Part shown: positions 22,717-31,967 of the stretch, one piece after another
Layout of the letters: every line of letters begins with the position of its first letter
How positions within the stretch are numbered: the first letter of the stretch is position 1
Source: Paucisalibacillus globulus
GTDB taxonomy: Bacteria; Bacillota; Bacilli; Bacillales; Amphibacillaceae
NCBI RefSeq assembly: GCF_900184735.1
Contig: NZ_LT855384.1
Location: 71,547 to 106,837, forward strand
DNA length: 35,291 nt
Reading direction: 5' to 3'
Notes under the pieces: generated by a model
Databases searched by the model: none
What the model saw: the letters and a program-made list of their open reading frames with translations, nothing else
Told to the model about the DNA's origin: nothing
Made by a program: the position numbers and the translations under genes

Positions 22717-23823
22717 ATGGATATGAAACAAAAAGACGAAGCGCTTTTTTTACCATTTATGCAAATACCAACTGGCCATCATCATGTTGCTGATGCGTTA
22801 ATAGAGGAACTGCAACGAACTGTGAAAGAAATGACTTGTGATAAAGTTGATATTCTCTCTTATAGTTATGGAAAGGTAGAGAAATTAGTTTCGATGACTT
22901 ACTTACATTGGATCAAAGTGATGCCAGGAGTATATGATTTACTTTACAAAAGCTTAGCTGTTAAAAACCAAACAAAGCGTTCTCGCCAATTATTGTATGA
23001 AGCAATGTTTACATCTTTTTTTATGAGATTAGTGAGAGAGAATCAGCCTCGTATTGTTTTTTGTACACATTGCCTACCTTCCAACATCGCAAGTATTTTA
23101 AAAGAAAAAGGAAAGTTACACGCGATAACAGTCAATGTCTATACTGATTATTTCGTGAATCGAGTTTGGGGAATTAGGGGTATTGATTATCATTTTGTAC
23201 CTTCTATAAGAGTGAAGGAGTTTCTAGAGGGATTAGGAGTTGATAAAGAAAGAATATTTCTGACTGGTATTCCCGTTCATCCTGTTTTTAAAGACCAACG
23301 GAACAAAACACTTAATAAACGCCATCAAGTTCTAGTTACTGGGGGCAGTTTGGGTGTAGGCGCTATGGAGAAAATAATCCCAACTAATCCCGAATTATCA
23401 TATAAGGTACTTTGTGGGCAGAATAAAAAACTTTATAACAGGCTAAGATCCCTTAATCATCCACTGATAGAACCCATACCGTATATAACGAAAAAAGATG
23501 AGATGAACAAGCTGTACGATCAAGTTGATGCAGTCATAACAAAGCCTGGGGGTGTCACCGTCAGTGAATGCCTCCAAAAAAAGTTACCAATCTTCACTAT
23601 AAACGCTCTCCCAGGACAAGAAAAAGTAAATGAGCTAGAATTACAAGAACTAGGAGTAACCAACAAACTAAACCCATTTCAACATACCGAACAACAAATA
23701 GTTCAATTCTTCCAAAATAAAGAAAGCCAAACAACGTACAACCAAAACCTAAACACCTATCATCACCATCTAGAGAAAAAACCATTATCCGATATTTTGT
23801 TTGAAATATGTAATGCTAAATGA
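22717..23823 (+). CDS. ykoN: MGDG-synthase/MurG-type glycosyltransferase (YkoN-like)
   Basis: A GT28-type glycosyltransferase of about 368 residues. The N-terminal acceptor domain begins with FLPFMQIPTGHHHVADALIEEL, the GHH motif of monogalactosyl/glucosyl-diacylglycerol synthases. The C-terminal sugar-nucleotide domain shows VTGGSLGVGAMEKI and ITKPGGVTVSECLQKKLP, the donor-binding signature. It most likely adds a sugar to a membrane lipid. The start is uncertain: ATG 22717 (5 bases from GGGTGAG), 22723, or the in-frame ATG 22681. It resembles B. subtilis YkoN and UgtP. It is divergent from the phosphoesterase gene, and ends before a hairpin. Confidence 0.85.
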   Translation: MDMKQKDEALFLPFMQIPTGHHHVADALIEELQRTVKEMTCDKVDILSYSYGKVEKLVSMTYLHWIKVMPGVYDLLYKSLAVKNQTKRSRQLLYEAMFTSFFMRLVRENQPRIVFCTHCLPSNIASILKEKGKLHAITVNVYTDYFVNRVWGIRGIDYHFVPSIRVKEFLEGLGVDKERIFLTGIPVHPVFKDQRNKTLNKRHQVLVTGGSLGVGAMEKIIPTNPELSYKVLCGQNKKLYNRLRSLNHPLIEPIPYITKKDEMNKLYDQVDAVITKPGGVTVSECLQKKLPIFTINALPGQEKVNELELQELGVTNKLNPFQHTEQQIVQFFQNKESQTTYNQNLNTYHHHLEKKPLSDILFEICNAK

Positions 23824-23824
23824 G

Positions 23825-23860
23825 AAATCAACGGCTAAGTTAAGCGGTTGATTTTCTATT
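23825..23860 (+). terminator. Terminator after ykoN
   Basis: AAATCAAC-GGCT pairs with AGCG-GTTGATTT, one mismatch, followed by TCTATTT. The U-tract is moderate. Confidence 0.7.
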
Positions 23861-23903
23861 TAATATACGTTATATCTAAAATTCCTAAAATCTTGAATAC
23901 TAA

Positions 23904-23953
23904 TTGAAAAATAGGTACTATGTAACTATATAAAACAATCGAATGTTAGTTCG
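23904..23953 (+). promoter_or_regulatory. uvrBA promoter with LexA-like operator
   Basis: TTGAAA (23904-23909), 17 bases, then TATATA (23927-23932) is a plausible SigA promoter. Just downstream, CGAATGTTAGTTCG (23940-23953) matches the outer arms of the Gram-positive LexA box (CGAAC-N4-GTTCG type) with one arm base changed. It would cover the transcription start, so uvrBA is probably SOS-controlled. Confidence 0.72.
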
Positions 23954-24021
23954 TATTTATGTTAATATAGTGGTATATTATGATACACTATTAAAGTAGG
24001 TTTTAGGATGGAGGGAAGGCA

Positions 24022-26007
24022 TTGGAAAATAATAAATTTGAACTGGTTTCAAAATATGAACCAAAGGGAGACCAGCCAAAAGCAATTGAAGAACTTGTTG
24101 AAAGAGTTCTAGCTGGACAACGGCACCAAACATTATTAGGAGCAACAGGTACAGGTAAGACGTTTACCGTCTCTAATGTTGTAAAAGAAATTAACCGACC
24201 TACCTTGGTCATTGCCCATAACAAAACATTAGCAGGGCAATTATATAGTGAGTTTAAAGAATTTTTCCCCAATAATGCAGTTGAATACTTTGTCAGTTAC
24301 TATGATTATTACCAACCAGAGGCATATGTCCCTTCCACCGACACTTTTATTGAAAAAGATGCAAGTATCAATGATGAAATAGATAAATTACGTCACTCCG
24401 CAACTTCTGCCTTGTTTGAACGAAATGATGTACTCATTGTTGCGAGTGTTTCTTGTATATATGGGTTAGGTAATCCAGAAGAATATGGAGCACAAGTGTT
24501 ATCACTAAGGATGGGAATGGAAAAAGACCGTGATCAGTTATTACGAGATTTAGTGGATATTCAGTACGCTCGTAATGATATTGATTTCCAACGTGGAACC
24601 TTTCGTGTTCGAGGTGATTCGGTAGAAATCATCCCTGCCTCTCGTGAAGAACACTGTATTCGTATTGAGTTTTTTGGAGATGAAATAGATAGAATTCGAG
24701 AAGTAGATGCTTTAACTGGAGAGATTATTGGTGATCGTGAGCATGTAGCCATCTTCCCAGCTTCCCACTTCGTAACTCGTGAAGAAAAAATGAAACTAGC
24801 AATTGCTAATATCGAAAAAGAACTAGAAGAACGACTAGAAGAACTTCGCAGTAATAATAAATTACTAGAAGCACAACGATTGGAACAAAGAACGAATTAT
24901 GATCTAGAAATGATGAAAGAAATGGGATTTTGCTCTGGAATTGAAAACTATTCTAGACATTTAACACTTAGAGAAGCTGGAGCAACTCCATATACACTAA
25001 TAGACTATTTTCCAAAAGATTTTCTTGTCGTAATCGATGAATCCCATGTTACATTACCACAAATTCGTGGAATGTATAACGGAGACCAAGCAAGAAAACA
25101 AGTTCTAGTAGACCATGGTTTTCGCTTACCATCTGCACTGGATAATAGACCACTAAAATTTGAAGAGTTTGATGAGAAAGTGAATCAAGTCATCTTCGTA
25201 TCTGCTACTCCAGGACCGTATGAGTTAGAACATACACCAGATATGACAGAGCAAATAATTCGCCCAACTGGCTTACTTGATCCTGTTGTGGAGGTTCGTC
25301 CTATCGAAGGACAAATCGATGATCTAATTGGTGAAATTAATGAACGAACGAAGAAGAATGAACGTGTGCTTGTAACCACGTTAACGAAGAAGATGTCAGA
25401 AGATCTAACGGATTATCTGAAAGAGATCGGGATTAAGGTTGCCTATCTACACAGTGAGATTAAGACATTAGAGCGAATTGAGATTATTCGCGACTTACGG
25501 GTAGGAAAATATGATGTCCTGATTGGAATCAACTTACTGCGTGAGGGATTGGATATACCAGAGGTTTCCCTTGTTACTATTCTCGATGCTGACAAGGAAG
25601 GTTTTCTACGCTCTGAACGCTCTCTTATTCAAACAATGGGACGTGCAGCCCGAAATGCGAATGGTCAGGTTATTATGTATGCAGACAAGATAACAGACTC
25701 TATGCAAAAGGCAATTGAGGAAACGGAACGGCGTCGTGAGAAACAAATGGCATATAATAAGGAACATAATATAACACCACAAACAATCCAGAAAGATGTC
25801 CGAGACGTAATCCGTGCCACTTTAGAAGCAGATGACCAAAGTGAAAACAAACAAAAGGCGAAGAGCCTATCCAAGTTAACGAAGAAAGAAAGAGAAAAAG
25901 TTCTTCAAAATATCGAACACGAAATGAAAGAAGCTGCCAAAGCACTTGATTTCGAAAAAGCAGCCGAACTTCGTGATGTATTATTTGAACTTAAAGCGGA
26001 AGGATGA
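24022..26007 (+). CDS. uvrB: Excinuclease ABC subunit B
   Basis: A 661-residue DNA-repair helicase-like subunit. It is loaded by UvrA at a lesion, checks the damage and recruits UvrC for cutting. Walker A GATGTGKT is at residues 40-47. The beta-hairpin that threads between strands follows ([20 protein letters not shown]). Helicase motifs include [21 protein letters not shown] and QTMGRAARN. The C-terminal UVR domain ends the protein ([20 protein letters not shown]). The start is TTG 24022 after GGAGGGAAGG, giving the family N-terminus [19 protein letters not shown]; no ATG fits. It is followed by uvrA after 5 bases. Confidence 0.98.
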   Translation: MENNKFELVSKYEPKGDQPKAIEELVERVLAGQRHQTLLGATGTGKTFTVSNVVKEINRPTLVIAHNKTLAGQLYSEFKEFFPNNAVEYFVSYYDYYQPEAYVPSTDTFIEKDASINDEIDKLRHSATSALFERNDVLIVASVSCIYGLGNPEEYGAQVLSLRMGMEKDRDQLLRDLVDIQYARNDIDFQRGTFRVRGDSVEIIPASREEHCIRIEFFGDEIDRIREVDALTGEIIGDREHVAIFPASHFVTREEKMKLAIANIEKELEERLEELRSNNKLLEAQRLEQRTNYDLEMMKEMGFCSGIENYSRHLTLREAGATPYTLIDYFPKDFLVVIDESHVTLPQIRGMYNGDQARKQVLVDHGFRLPSALDNRPLKFEEFDEKVNQVIFVSATPGPYELEHTPDMTEQIIRPTGLLDPVVEVRPIEGQIDDLIGEINERTKKNERVLVTTLTKKMSEDLTDYLKEIGIKVAYLHSEIKTLERIEIIRDLRVGKYDVLIGINLLREGLDIPEVSLVTILDADKEGFLRSERSLIQTMGRAARNANGQVIMYADKITDSMQKAIEETERRREKQMAYNKEHNITPQTIQKDVRDVIRATLEADDQSENKQKAKSLSKLTKKEREKVLQNIEHEMKEAAKALDFEKAAELRDVLFELKAEG

Positions 26008-26012
26008 CCTGA

Positions 26013-28889
26013 ATGCCAAGTAAAGTCATTAATGTCAAAGGTGCGAGGGCACATAATTTAAAAAATATTGATATATCTATACCTAAAAATAAGCTAGTAG
26101 TTGTAACTGGTCTATCTGGCTCAGGAAAATCATCGTTAGCATTTGATACGATTTATGCAGAAGGACAACGACGCTATGTGGAGTCATTATCTGCTTATGC
26201 ACGACAATTCTTAGGGAATATGGATAAGCCTGATGTTGATACAATTGATGGCCTATCCCCAGCAATTGCAATTGATCAGAAGACAACAAGCAGAAACCCA
26301 CGATCAACAGTGGGGACTGTTACAGAGATTTATGATTATTTACGATTATTATTTGCTAGAGTGGGTCACCCTGTTTGCCCTACCCATGGAATCGAGATAT
26401 CATCCCAAACGATTCAGCAAATGGTTGACCGTATAATGGAGTATCCAGAACGAACTAAAATGCAATTACTTGCTCCAGTGATTTCTGGACGTAAGGGTGA
26501 GCATGTAAAGGTACTAGAGGAGCTTAAAAAAGAGGGCTTTGTTCGTATTCGTGTGGACAAAGAAATGCGAGAGGTCACGGAGGATATTAAATTAGAGAAA
26601 AACAAAAAACATACTATAGAAGTTGTGGTAGACCGTGTAATAGTCAAGCATGGAGTAGAGGCAAGATTAAGTGATTCTCTCGAAACAGCATTAAGACTCG
26701 GTGAAGGAAAAGCTATTGTCGATGTTATGGGGGAAGAAGAGTTAGTATTTAGTGAGAACCATGCTTGTCCTATTTGTGGATTCTCTATTGGCGAACTGGA
26801 GCCAAGATTATTCTCGTTCAATAGCCCATTTGGTGCTTGTCCAACTTGTGATGGTCTAGGGACTAACTTAGAAGTTGATGTTAACTTAGTCATTCCAGAC
26901 TGGGAGAAAACGTTAAATGAGCATGCAATTGCAGCATGGGAGCCTGTTAGCTCACAATATTATCCACAGCTTTTAAAGGCAGTTTGTGATCATTATCAGA
27001 TTGATATGGATACGCCGGTAAAAGATATTCCGAAAGAACAAATGGATAAGATTCTATACGGAAGTGGTAAGGAAAAGATTCGCTTCTATTATAAGAGTGA
27101 ATTTGGCCATACCCGTGATAATATGATCAACTTTGAAGGGGTACTAAATAATGTAGCCCGCCGTTACAAAGAGTCCTCGTCTGATTTCATTCGTGAGAGT
27201 CTTGAAAAGTACATGCGAAATAAGAACTGTCCAACATGTAAGGGACATCGTCTGAAGGAAGAAGCATTAGCAGTAAAAGTAAATAATATCCATATTAGTA
27301 ATGTAACAGACTTTTCTATTACAGAAGCAATGAACTTTTTCCAAGAGTTAGACCTTAGTGAAAAAGAAAAACAGATTGCGAAGATGCTAATTAAAGAAAT
27401 TAATAACCGACTAGAATTCTTAAATAATGTTGGATTAGATTACCTAACACTTTCTCGTACTGCCGGAACCCTTTCCGGTGGAGAAGCGCAACGAATCCGT
27501 TTAGCCACTCAAATTGGTTCTGCCTTAACTGGGGTTCTGTATGTACTTGATGAACCATCCATAGGCTTACACCAACGTGATAATGACAAGTTAATAGGAA
27601 CGCTTAAGGAAATGCGTGATTTAGATAATTCCTTGATTGTGGTGGAGCATGATGAAGATACAATGCTAGCGGCTGATTGGTTAGTTGATATTGGTCCTGG
27701 TGCTGGTGAACACGGTGGACAGATAATTGCCAGTGGAACACCAGAGGAAGTCATGGGAAATGAAAAATCATTAACCGGTCAATATTTAGCAGGTAAAAAA
27801 TATATTCCTATTCCAGCAGAACGTAAAAAGCATGATAAACGATATATAGAAGTGATCGGAGCAAAGGAAAATAATCTAAAGAATGTCTCCGCTAAGATTC
27901 CAGTAGGGTTATTTAATGTAGTAACCGGGGTGTCCGGTTCAGGAAAAAGCTCGCTAGTAAATGAGATTATTTATAAAGCTCTTTCTAGAGACTTAAATCG
28001 TAGTAAACAAATTCCTGGTCAACATAAGGAAATTAGAGGACTTGAGCATCTTGAGAAAGTAATCAATATAGATCAATCTCCAATTGGACGTACGCCAAGG
28101 TCCAATCCAGCAACATATACAGGTGTGTTTGATGATATTCGTGATGTATATGCTTCCACGAATGAAGCTAAAGTTCGAGGCTATAAAAAGGGACGTTTTA
28201 GCTTTAATGTAAAAGGTGGCCGTTGTGAAGCTTGTAAGGGTGACGGAATTATTAAGATTGAAATGCATTTCTTACCAGATGTGTATGTCCCATGTGAAGT
28301 GTGTCATGGGCAGCGGTACAACCGAGAAACGTTAGAAGTGAAGTACAAAGGGAAGAGCATTGCAGAAGTCCTAGATATGACGATTGAAGAAGCGGCTGAG
28401 TTCTTTGCAAATATCCCAAAAATTAAACGGAAAATTCAAACTATCGTGGATGTTGGATTGGGTTATGTAAGGCTTGGACAGCCAGCCACTACTTTATCTG
28501 GTGGAGAAGCGCAACGTGTGAAACTAGCCAGTGAATTACATCGTCGTACTAATGGTAAGAGCCTATATATTTTAGACGAACCAACAACAGGGTTACATGT
28601 GGACGATATTAGTAGATTACTGAAAGTATTACAGCGTTTAGTCGATAATGGTGATACCGTGTTAATTATAGAACATAATCTTGACGTGATTAAAACTGCT
28701 GACCATATTATAGATATTGGACCAGAAGGTGGAGCACGTGGCGGCAAAATTATTGCCACTGGAACACCGGAACAAATTGCAGAAAAGGAAATTTCGTATA
28801 CTGGAAGATACTTAAAACCAGTCTTAGAGCGAGATTCTAAAAGACAAGCAGAAGCCCTAAAGAAAAAAGAAGAAATTAGCTCAAAATAG
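26013..28889 (+). CDS. uvrA: Excinuclease ABC subunit A
   Basis: A 958-residue damage-sensing ATPase with two ABC units. The first Walker A (GLSGSGKS) is at residues 33-40, the second (GVSGSGKS) near 640. Two signatures LSGGEAQR are present, one per half. Zinc modules appear at [10 protein letters not shown] to CPTCDGLGT in the first half and at [10 protein letters not shown] to [10 protein letters not shown] in the second. In the first half the short CPTCKGHRL module also appears. It forms a dimer that loads UvrB. The start ATG follows GGAAGGATGACC and the gene is cotranscribed with uvrB. Full length. Confidence 0.98.
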   Translation: MPSKVINVKGARAHNLKNIDISIPKNKLVVVTGLSGSGKSSLAFDTIYAEGQRRYVESLSAYARQFLGNMDKPDVDTIDGLSPAIAIDQKTTSRNPRSTVGTVTEIYDYLRLLFARVGHPVCPTHGIEISSQTIQQMVDRIMEYPERTKMQLLAPVISGRKGEHVKVLEELKKEGFVRIRVDKEMREVTEDIKLEKNKKHTIEVVVDRVIVKHGVEARLSDSLETALRLGEGKAIVDVMGEEELVFSENHACPICGFSIGELEPRLFSFNSPFGACPTCDGLGTNLEVDVNLVIPDWEKTLNEHAIAAWEPVSSQYYPQLLKAVCDHYQIDMDTPVKDIPKEQMDKILYGSGKEKIRFYYKSEFGHTRDNMINFEGVLNNVARRYKESSSDFIRESLEKYMRNKNCPTCKGHRLKEEALAVKVNNIHISNVTDFSITEAMNFFQELDLSEKEKQIAKMLIKEINNRLEFLNNVGLDYLTLSRTAGTLSGGEAQRIRLATQIGSALTGVLYVLDEPSIGLHQRDNDKLIGTLKEMRDLDNSLIVVEHDEDTMLAADWLVDIGPGAGEHGGQIIASGTPEEVMGNEKSLTGQYLAGKKYIPIPAERKKHDKRYIEVIGAKENNLKNVSAKIPVGLFNVVTGVSGSGKSSLVNEIIYKALSRDLNRSKQIPGQHKEIRGLEHLEKVINIDQSPIGRTPRSNPATYTGVFDDIRDVYASTNEAKVRGYKKGRFSFNVKGGRCEACKGDGIIKIEMHFLPDVYVPCEVCHGQRYNRETLEVKYKGKSIAEVLDMTIEEAAEFFANIPKIKRKIQTIVDVGLGYVRLGQPATTLSGGEAQRVKLASELHRRTNGKSLYILDEPTTGLHVDDISRLLKVLQRLVDNGDTVLIIEHNLDVIKTADHIIDIGPEGGARGGKIIATGTPEQIAEKEISYTGRYLKPVLERDSKRQAEALKKKEEISSK

Positions 28890-28895
28890 TATGGG

Positions 28896-28935
28896 AGGAT
28901 GTCTAAAGGTGTTGGCCTTTAGGCATCCTTCTTAT
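28896..28935 (+). terminator. Terminator after uvrA
   Basis: A 13-bp stem (GGATGTCTAAAGG against CCTTTAGGCATCC, one wobble) with a 6-base loop is followed by TTCTTATCTT, a broken U-tract. Confidence 0.8.
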
Positions 28936-29033
28936 CTTACATAGCGATAAGAATTACTGTTCTAAGTTTAAACTTTTGACGAATATTTGTTGTTTCGGTA
29001 ATGTTTTAAATAGATAGGTAAGGAGGAAGCCTA

Positions 29034-29387
29034 ATGAAACCAATTGAGCTTGATAAAGTCCAAGAAAAACTGGAAAGCTTTATAGATAAAGACGTATATG
29101 TGCACTTAGAAACAACGAATGGTGCTTATGCAAGTCATGTAAATGCCAAAGCATATAATGTAGGAGTTTATATACGTAATGCCAAGGTTCGTTTTAACCA
29201 AGCTAAAATAGTAGGTGAGGGCAAATCTTATCGTGCAGGATTGAAAATGGAAATTGGCTGGATTTATGCAGAGGGATTAACAGACTGGGAAATTTTCGAA
29301 GGTGAGAAGCTTCTAATGGCTGGCCATGACCGTGAAGGACGTTTAATGGTTGCCTTGCAAATTAGTGAAACGCCATTTAATTACTGA
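29034..29387 (+). CDS. yojF: YojF / DUF1806 family protein
   Basis: A 117-residue soluble protein (MKPIELDKVQEKLESFIDKDVYVHLETTNGAY, then GWIYAEGLTDWEIF) of the DUF1806 family, named YojF in B. subtilis. It has a strand-rich look, no signal peptide and no known catalytic motif. AAGGAGG gives a perfect ribosome site. As in B. subtilis it is directly upstream of the bacillithiol deacetylase gene bshB2 (YojG), with 25 bases between, so a role with bacillithiol or with BshB2 is likely but undefined. A TTGACG at 28976-28981 could be a -35 box, but no good -10 follows. Confidence 0.88.
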   Translation: MKPIELDKVQEKLESFIDKDVYVHLETTNGAYASHVNAKAYNVGVYIRNAKVRFNQAKIVGEGKSYRAGLKMEIGWIYAEGLTDWEIFEGEKLLMAGHDREGRLMVALQISETPFNY

Positions 29388-29412
29388 TAAAGAAATGGAA
29401 GAGGTGAACAGA

Positions 29413-30078
29413 ATGGAAAAGCATGTTGTTGTTATATATCCGCATCCTGATGATGAATCATTTGGAGCAGCAGGTACAATAGCTAAGTTTCGTGAGCAAG
29501 GGGTACCGGTTACCTATCTTTGTGGGTCATTAGGAGAAATGGGCCGAAACATGGGTAATCCAACATTTGCAAATCGTGAAACATTACCAGAAATTAGAAA
29601 GAAAGAACTAATCGAAGCATGTAAAATCCTTGATATGGAATTAGTAATGCTTGGATATCGAGATAAAACACTAGAATATGAAGACCGAAACGAAGTAGCT
29701 GTTCATTTGAAAGGTATCATCGAAGAAATTGAACCTAGCCTAGTTATTACACATTATCCGGAACATGGGGTCCATCCTGACCATAATGCACTAGGAGCTG
29801 CGGCAGTTGAAGCAGTACGGTTAATGGAACCAGAAAAACGCCCAACTGTTTGGGCACAAGCAATTACCAACACACATATAGAGGAACTCGGAAATCCTGA
29901 AGTCATTAATGATGTTCGAGATAATTTTGATAAGAAGATGGATGCCATACTCTGTCATCAATCCCAAGCAAATGGTGTTATCCGTAGCTGGAACCAAAGT
30001 GAAGGCTTGGATAATGATTTGAAAGAAGAAGCGAAGAAGAGATTGGGTTATGAATCATTTTATATTTGGAAGTATTAA
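29413..30078 (+). CDS. bshB2: Bacillithiol biosynthesis deacetylase BshB2
   Basis: A 221-residue LmbE/PIG-L-type zinc deacetylase, the same length as B. subtilis BshB2. The metal-binding motif HPDDE is at residues 11-15 and the second ligand cluster HPDH at 121-124, within HYPEHGVHPDHNALG. It removes the acetyl group from N-acetylglucosaminyl-malate, the second step of bacillithiol synthesis, or acts on related conjugates. ATG 29413 follows AAGAGGTGA; earlier in-frame starts at 29350 and 29395 overlap or precede that site. It follows yojF as an operon and is ended by a hairpin. Confidence 0.95.
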   Translation: MEKHVVVIYPHPDDESFGAAGTIAKFREQGVPVTYLCGSLGEMGRNMGNPTFANRETLPEIRKKELIEACKILDMELVMLGYRDKTLEYEDRNEVAVHLKGIIEEIEPSLVITHYPEHGVHPDHNALGAAAVEAVRLMEPEKRPTVWAQAITNTHIEELGNPEVINDVRDNFDKKMDAILCHQSQANGVIRSWNQSEGLDNDLKEEAKKRLGYESFYIWKY

Positions 30079-30084
30079 GATATG

Positions 30085-30113
30085 CCCCTACACATTTCTG
30101 TGTGGGGGGTTTG
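30085..30113 (+). terminator. Terminator-like hairpin after bshB2
   Basis: CCCCTACACA pairs with TGTGTGGGG (one T-G wobble) around TTTC, followed by GGTTTGTGCTT. The U-tract is weak. Confidence 0.65.
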
Positions 30114-30157
30114 TGCTTCTCGGGTTAGTGGTTGAGAAGTGCTTAGTTGTTCTTGAG

Positions 30158-30312
30158 CATGCTCCCGATTTAGTAAATCTTGTGACCTATATTATCATTC
30201 ATGTGACCGCAAATGGCTTGGATGGTCCTTTACCTGATAACTATCGTCCGTTATTCACAATCATGTGACCAATCATTAAAAGTATGAACCCGGGACTTGA
30301 TACCTTGTGCCG
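30158..30312 (-). repeat. 21-bp phased repeat array (array 2, opposite orientation)
   Basis: CTTGTGACC, the complement of the GGTCACAAG core of array 1, or variants of it, ends at 30166, 30187, 30208, 30228, 30249, 30270, 30290 and 30311: a step of 20-21 bases every time. Clear copies are 30179-30187, 30200-30208 and 30262-30270; the others are degenerate. The sequence between the cores is not conserved. No gene is present. Confidence 0.75.
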
Positions 30313-30383
30313 CCCGACACCCCCGCTCTTCACCCCTGTTGCCGCTCAACCCCCATCCCCACAACACACACCATCACTCCCCC
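30313..30383. other. C-rich, G-poor block with G-quadruplex potential on the minus strand
   Basis: Runs of C lie at 30320-30324, 30333-30336, 30350-30354, 30357-30360 and 30379-30383. The minus strand therefore has four or more runs of G4-G5 with loops of 2-18 bases. From about 30384 to 30500 the plus strand is A/C-rich with almost no G. No coding function is supported. Together with array 2 and the bshB2 hairpin this accounts for the 30079-30524 gap. Confidence 0.6.
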
Positions 30384-30524
30384 AATTAAACCAAAACATC
30401 CAATCCTAAACGAATCTTTCCAACATGAAGTTAATAAACTAAAAATAAGACAAACCCAAGAAGGAAAATTTTACATTAATGTCGAATACACTAACATGAA
30501 ACAGTATGAAGGGTGGTGGATACT

Positions 30525-30887
30525 TTGCTTTTAAGAGGTATATTATCAATAGTCCTTAACGCAATTGCACTAATTGTTGTAGCACAACTTTTTGATAATT
30601 TTCATTTAGAAGGTTTTACTACTGCATTGTTAGCTGCACTAATTTTAGGTGTTCTTAATATTATTGTAAAACCAATTTTAATCCTATTAACGTTACCCTT
30701 TACAATACTTTCATTAGGTCTATTCTTATTTGTCATTAATGCAGTAACCTTAATGATTACCCAAGGTGTAATTGGAGATGATTTTGTCATTCATGGCTTT
30801 GGTACAGCATTACTCGCTGCAGTGATACTCTCCATTTTAAATTTATTACTGAATAGATTAGTTAAAGATACACTGACTTCTAAATAA
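30525..30887 (+). CDS. yvlD: YvlD-like small membrane protein (phage holin superfamily IV type)
   Basis: A 120-residue protein made almost entirely of four hydrophobic segments separated by short turns (LSIVLNAIALIVVAQLF; GFTTALLAALILGVLNIIV; PILILLTLPFTILSLGLFLFVINAVTLM; GTALLAAVILSILNLLL). This matches the YvlD family of small four-helix membrane proteins. Start: AAGGGTGGTGG at 30509-30519 fits TTG 30525 best, giving MLLRGILS; GTG 30513 and 30516 lie inside the ribosome site. It precedes hprK as in B. subtilis, but with a terminator between. The role is unknown. Confidence 0.85.
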   Translation: MLLRGILSIVLNAIALIVVAQLFDNFHLEGFTTALLAALILGVLNIIVKPILILLTLPFTILSLGLFLFVINAVTLMITQGVIGDDFVIHGFGTALLAAVILSILNLLLNRLVKDTLTSK

Positions 30888-30918
30888 GAGCATGGGCTAA
30901 AGCCTATGCTCTTTCCTT
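30887..30918 (+). terminator. Terminator after yvlD
   Basis: AGAGCATGGGCT pairs with AGCCTATGCTCT (one wobble) around a 2-base loop and is followed by TTCCTTTT. It begins at the last base of the stop codon. Confidence 0.9.
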
Positions 30919-30968
30919 TTCTCCCTATTCCTTTAAATTCATCTTTTTTCCTTCCAACTGTTAAAATA

Positions 30969-30977
30969 TGCTACAAT
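30969..30977 (+). promoter_or_regulatory. Extended -10 promoter of the hprK operon
   Basis: TGCTACAAT is an extended -10 (TG-N-TACAAT). The -35 region is pyrimidine-rich without a clear TTGACA. It lies 37 bases upstream of hprK. Confidence 0.55.
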
Positions 30978-31013
30978 GAGAAACAGTTAGCACTGGTAAT
31001 GGAGGAAGATTAA

Positions 31014-31949
31014 ATGATAACAACTGTACGTACTAAAGATCTACTAGAGAACTTTAATTTGAAATTAGTTGCTGGTGAAGAAGGTATACATAGAGAAATT
31101 ACAACAAGTGATATTTCACGCCCAGGAATTGAAATGACAGGTTATTTTAAATATTATCCGAAAGAAAGACTTCAGTTAATTGGAAGAACAGAGATGACCT
31201 ATTTTCTTGATTTAAGTCCCGAGGAACAATCAGACAGAATGAGAGAACTTTGCACAGATATTACACCTGGGATAGTAATCTCAAGAGGCATGGCTATTCC
31301 AAAGGTCATGATTGATGCGGCAAATAATTCAGGTGTACCAATTCTACATTCGCCGAGAAAAACAACCAGAGTGGTAAGTAGGCTTACAAATTATTTAGAA
31401 GCAAAATTTGCTCCGTTTACAGCCATTCATGGAGTTCTAGTAGATATTTATGGTGTTGGTGTGTTAATTACTGGCCAGAGTGGTGTTGGTAAAAGTGAAA
31501 CAGCTCTAGAACTAGTAAAAAGAGGTCATCGTCTTGTAGCCGATGATAGTGTAGAAATTAGACAAGAAGACTATGATACATTAGTTGGAAATTCACCACC
31601 ATTAATTGAACATTTATTGGAAATTCGTGGGTTAGGAATCATCAATGTGATGACCTTATTTGGTGCAGGAGCAGTTCGAAGTCATAAGAAGATCTCGATG
31701 ATTATTAATCTTGAAATATGGGATCCGAAAAAGCAATATGATCGCTTAGGATTAGATGAAGAGAAAATGAAAATTATGGATGTTGATCTTCCGAAAGCTA
31801 CCATACCAGTACGTCCGGGTAGAAACTTAGCTGTTATCATCGAAGTTGCAGCGATGAATTTCCGTTTAAAACGAATGGGTGTCAATGCTGCAGAAGAGTT
31901 CTCAGAACGATTAACCAATATGATTGTACAAGAAAAAGAACAGGAATAG
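31014..31949 (+). CDS. hprK: HPr kinase/phosphorylase
   Basis: A 311-residue bifunctional enzyme, the normal size. It phosphorylates HPr and Crh on Ser46 with ATP or pyrophosphate, and reverses this by phosphorolysis that releases pyrophosphate. It is thus the sensor of carbon catabolite repression. Walker A GQSGVGKS is at residues 154-161; the catalytic DD is at 177-178; the HprK signature [11 protein letters not shown] is at 202-212. ATG follows ATGGAGGAAG. It heads an operon with lgt, yvoD, ppaX and yvoF; PpaX hydrolyses the pyrophosphate that HprK makes. Confidence 0.98.
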   Translation: MITTVRTKDLLENFNLKLVAGEEGIHREITTSDISRPGIEMTGYFKYYPKERLQLIGRTEMTYFLDLSPEEQSDRMRELCTDITPGIVISRGMAIPKVMIDAANNSGVPILHSPRKTTRVVSRLTNYLEAKFAPFTAIHGVLVDIYGVGVLITGQSGVGKSETALELVKRGHRLVADDSVEIRQEDYDTLVGNSPPLIEHLLEIRGLGIINVMTLFGAGAVRSHKKISMIINLEIWDPKKQYDRLGLDEEKMKIMDVDLPKATIPVRPGRNLAVIIEVAAMNFRLKRMGVNAAEEFSERLTNMIVQEKEQE

Positions 31950-31967
31950 GAATAGGAGAGTGGAATT

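Noticed and set aside
30307-30534. Open frame through the C-rich block ending MKQYEGWWILCF
   Set aside because: Low-complexity proline/threonine text, no ribosome site, overlaps the yvlD start region.
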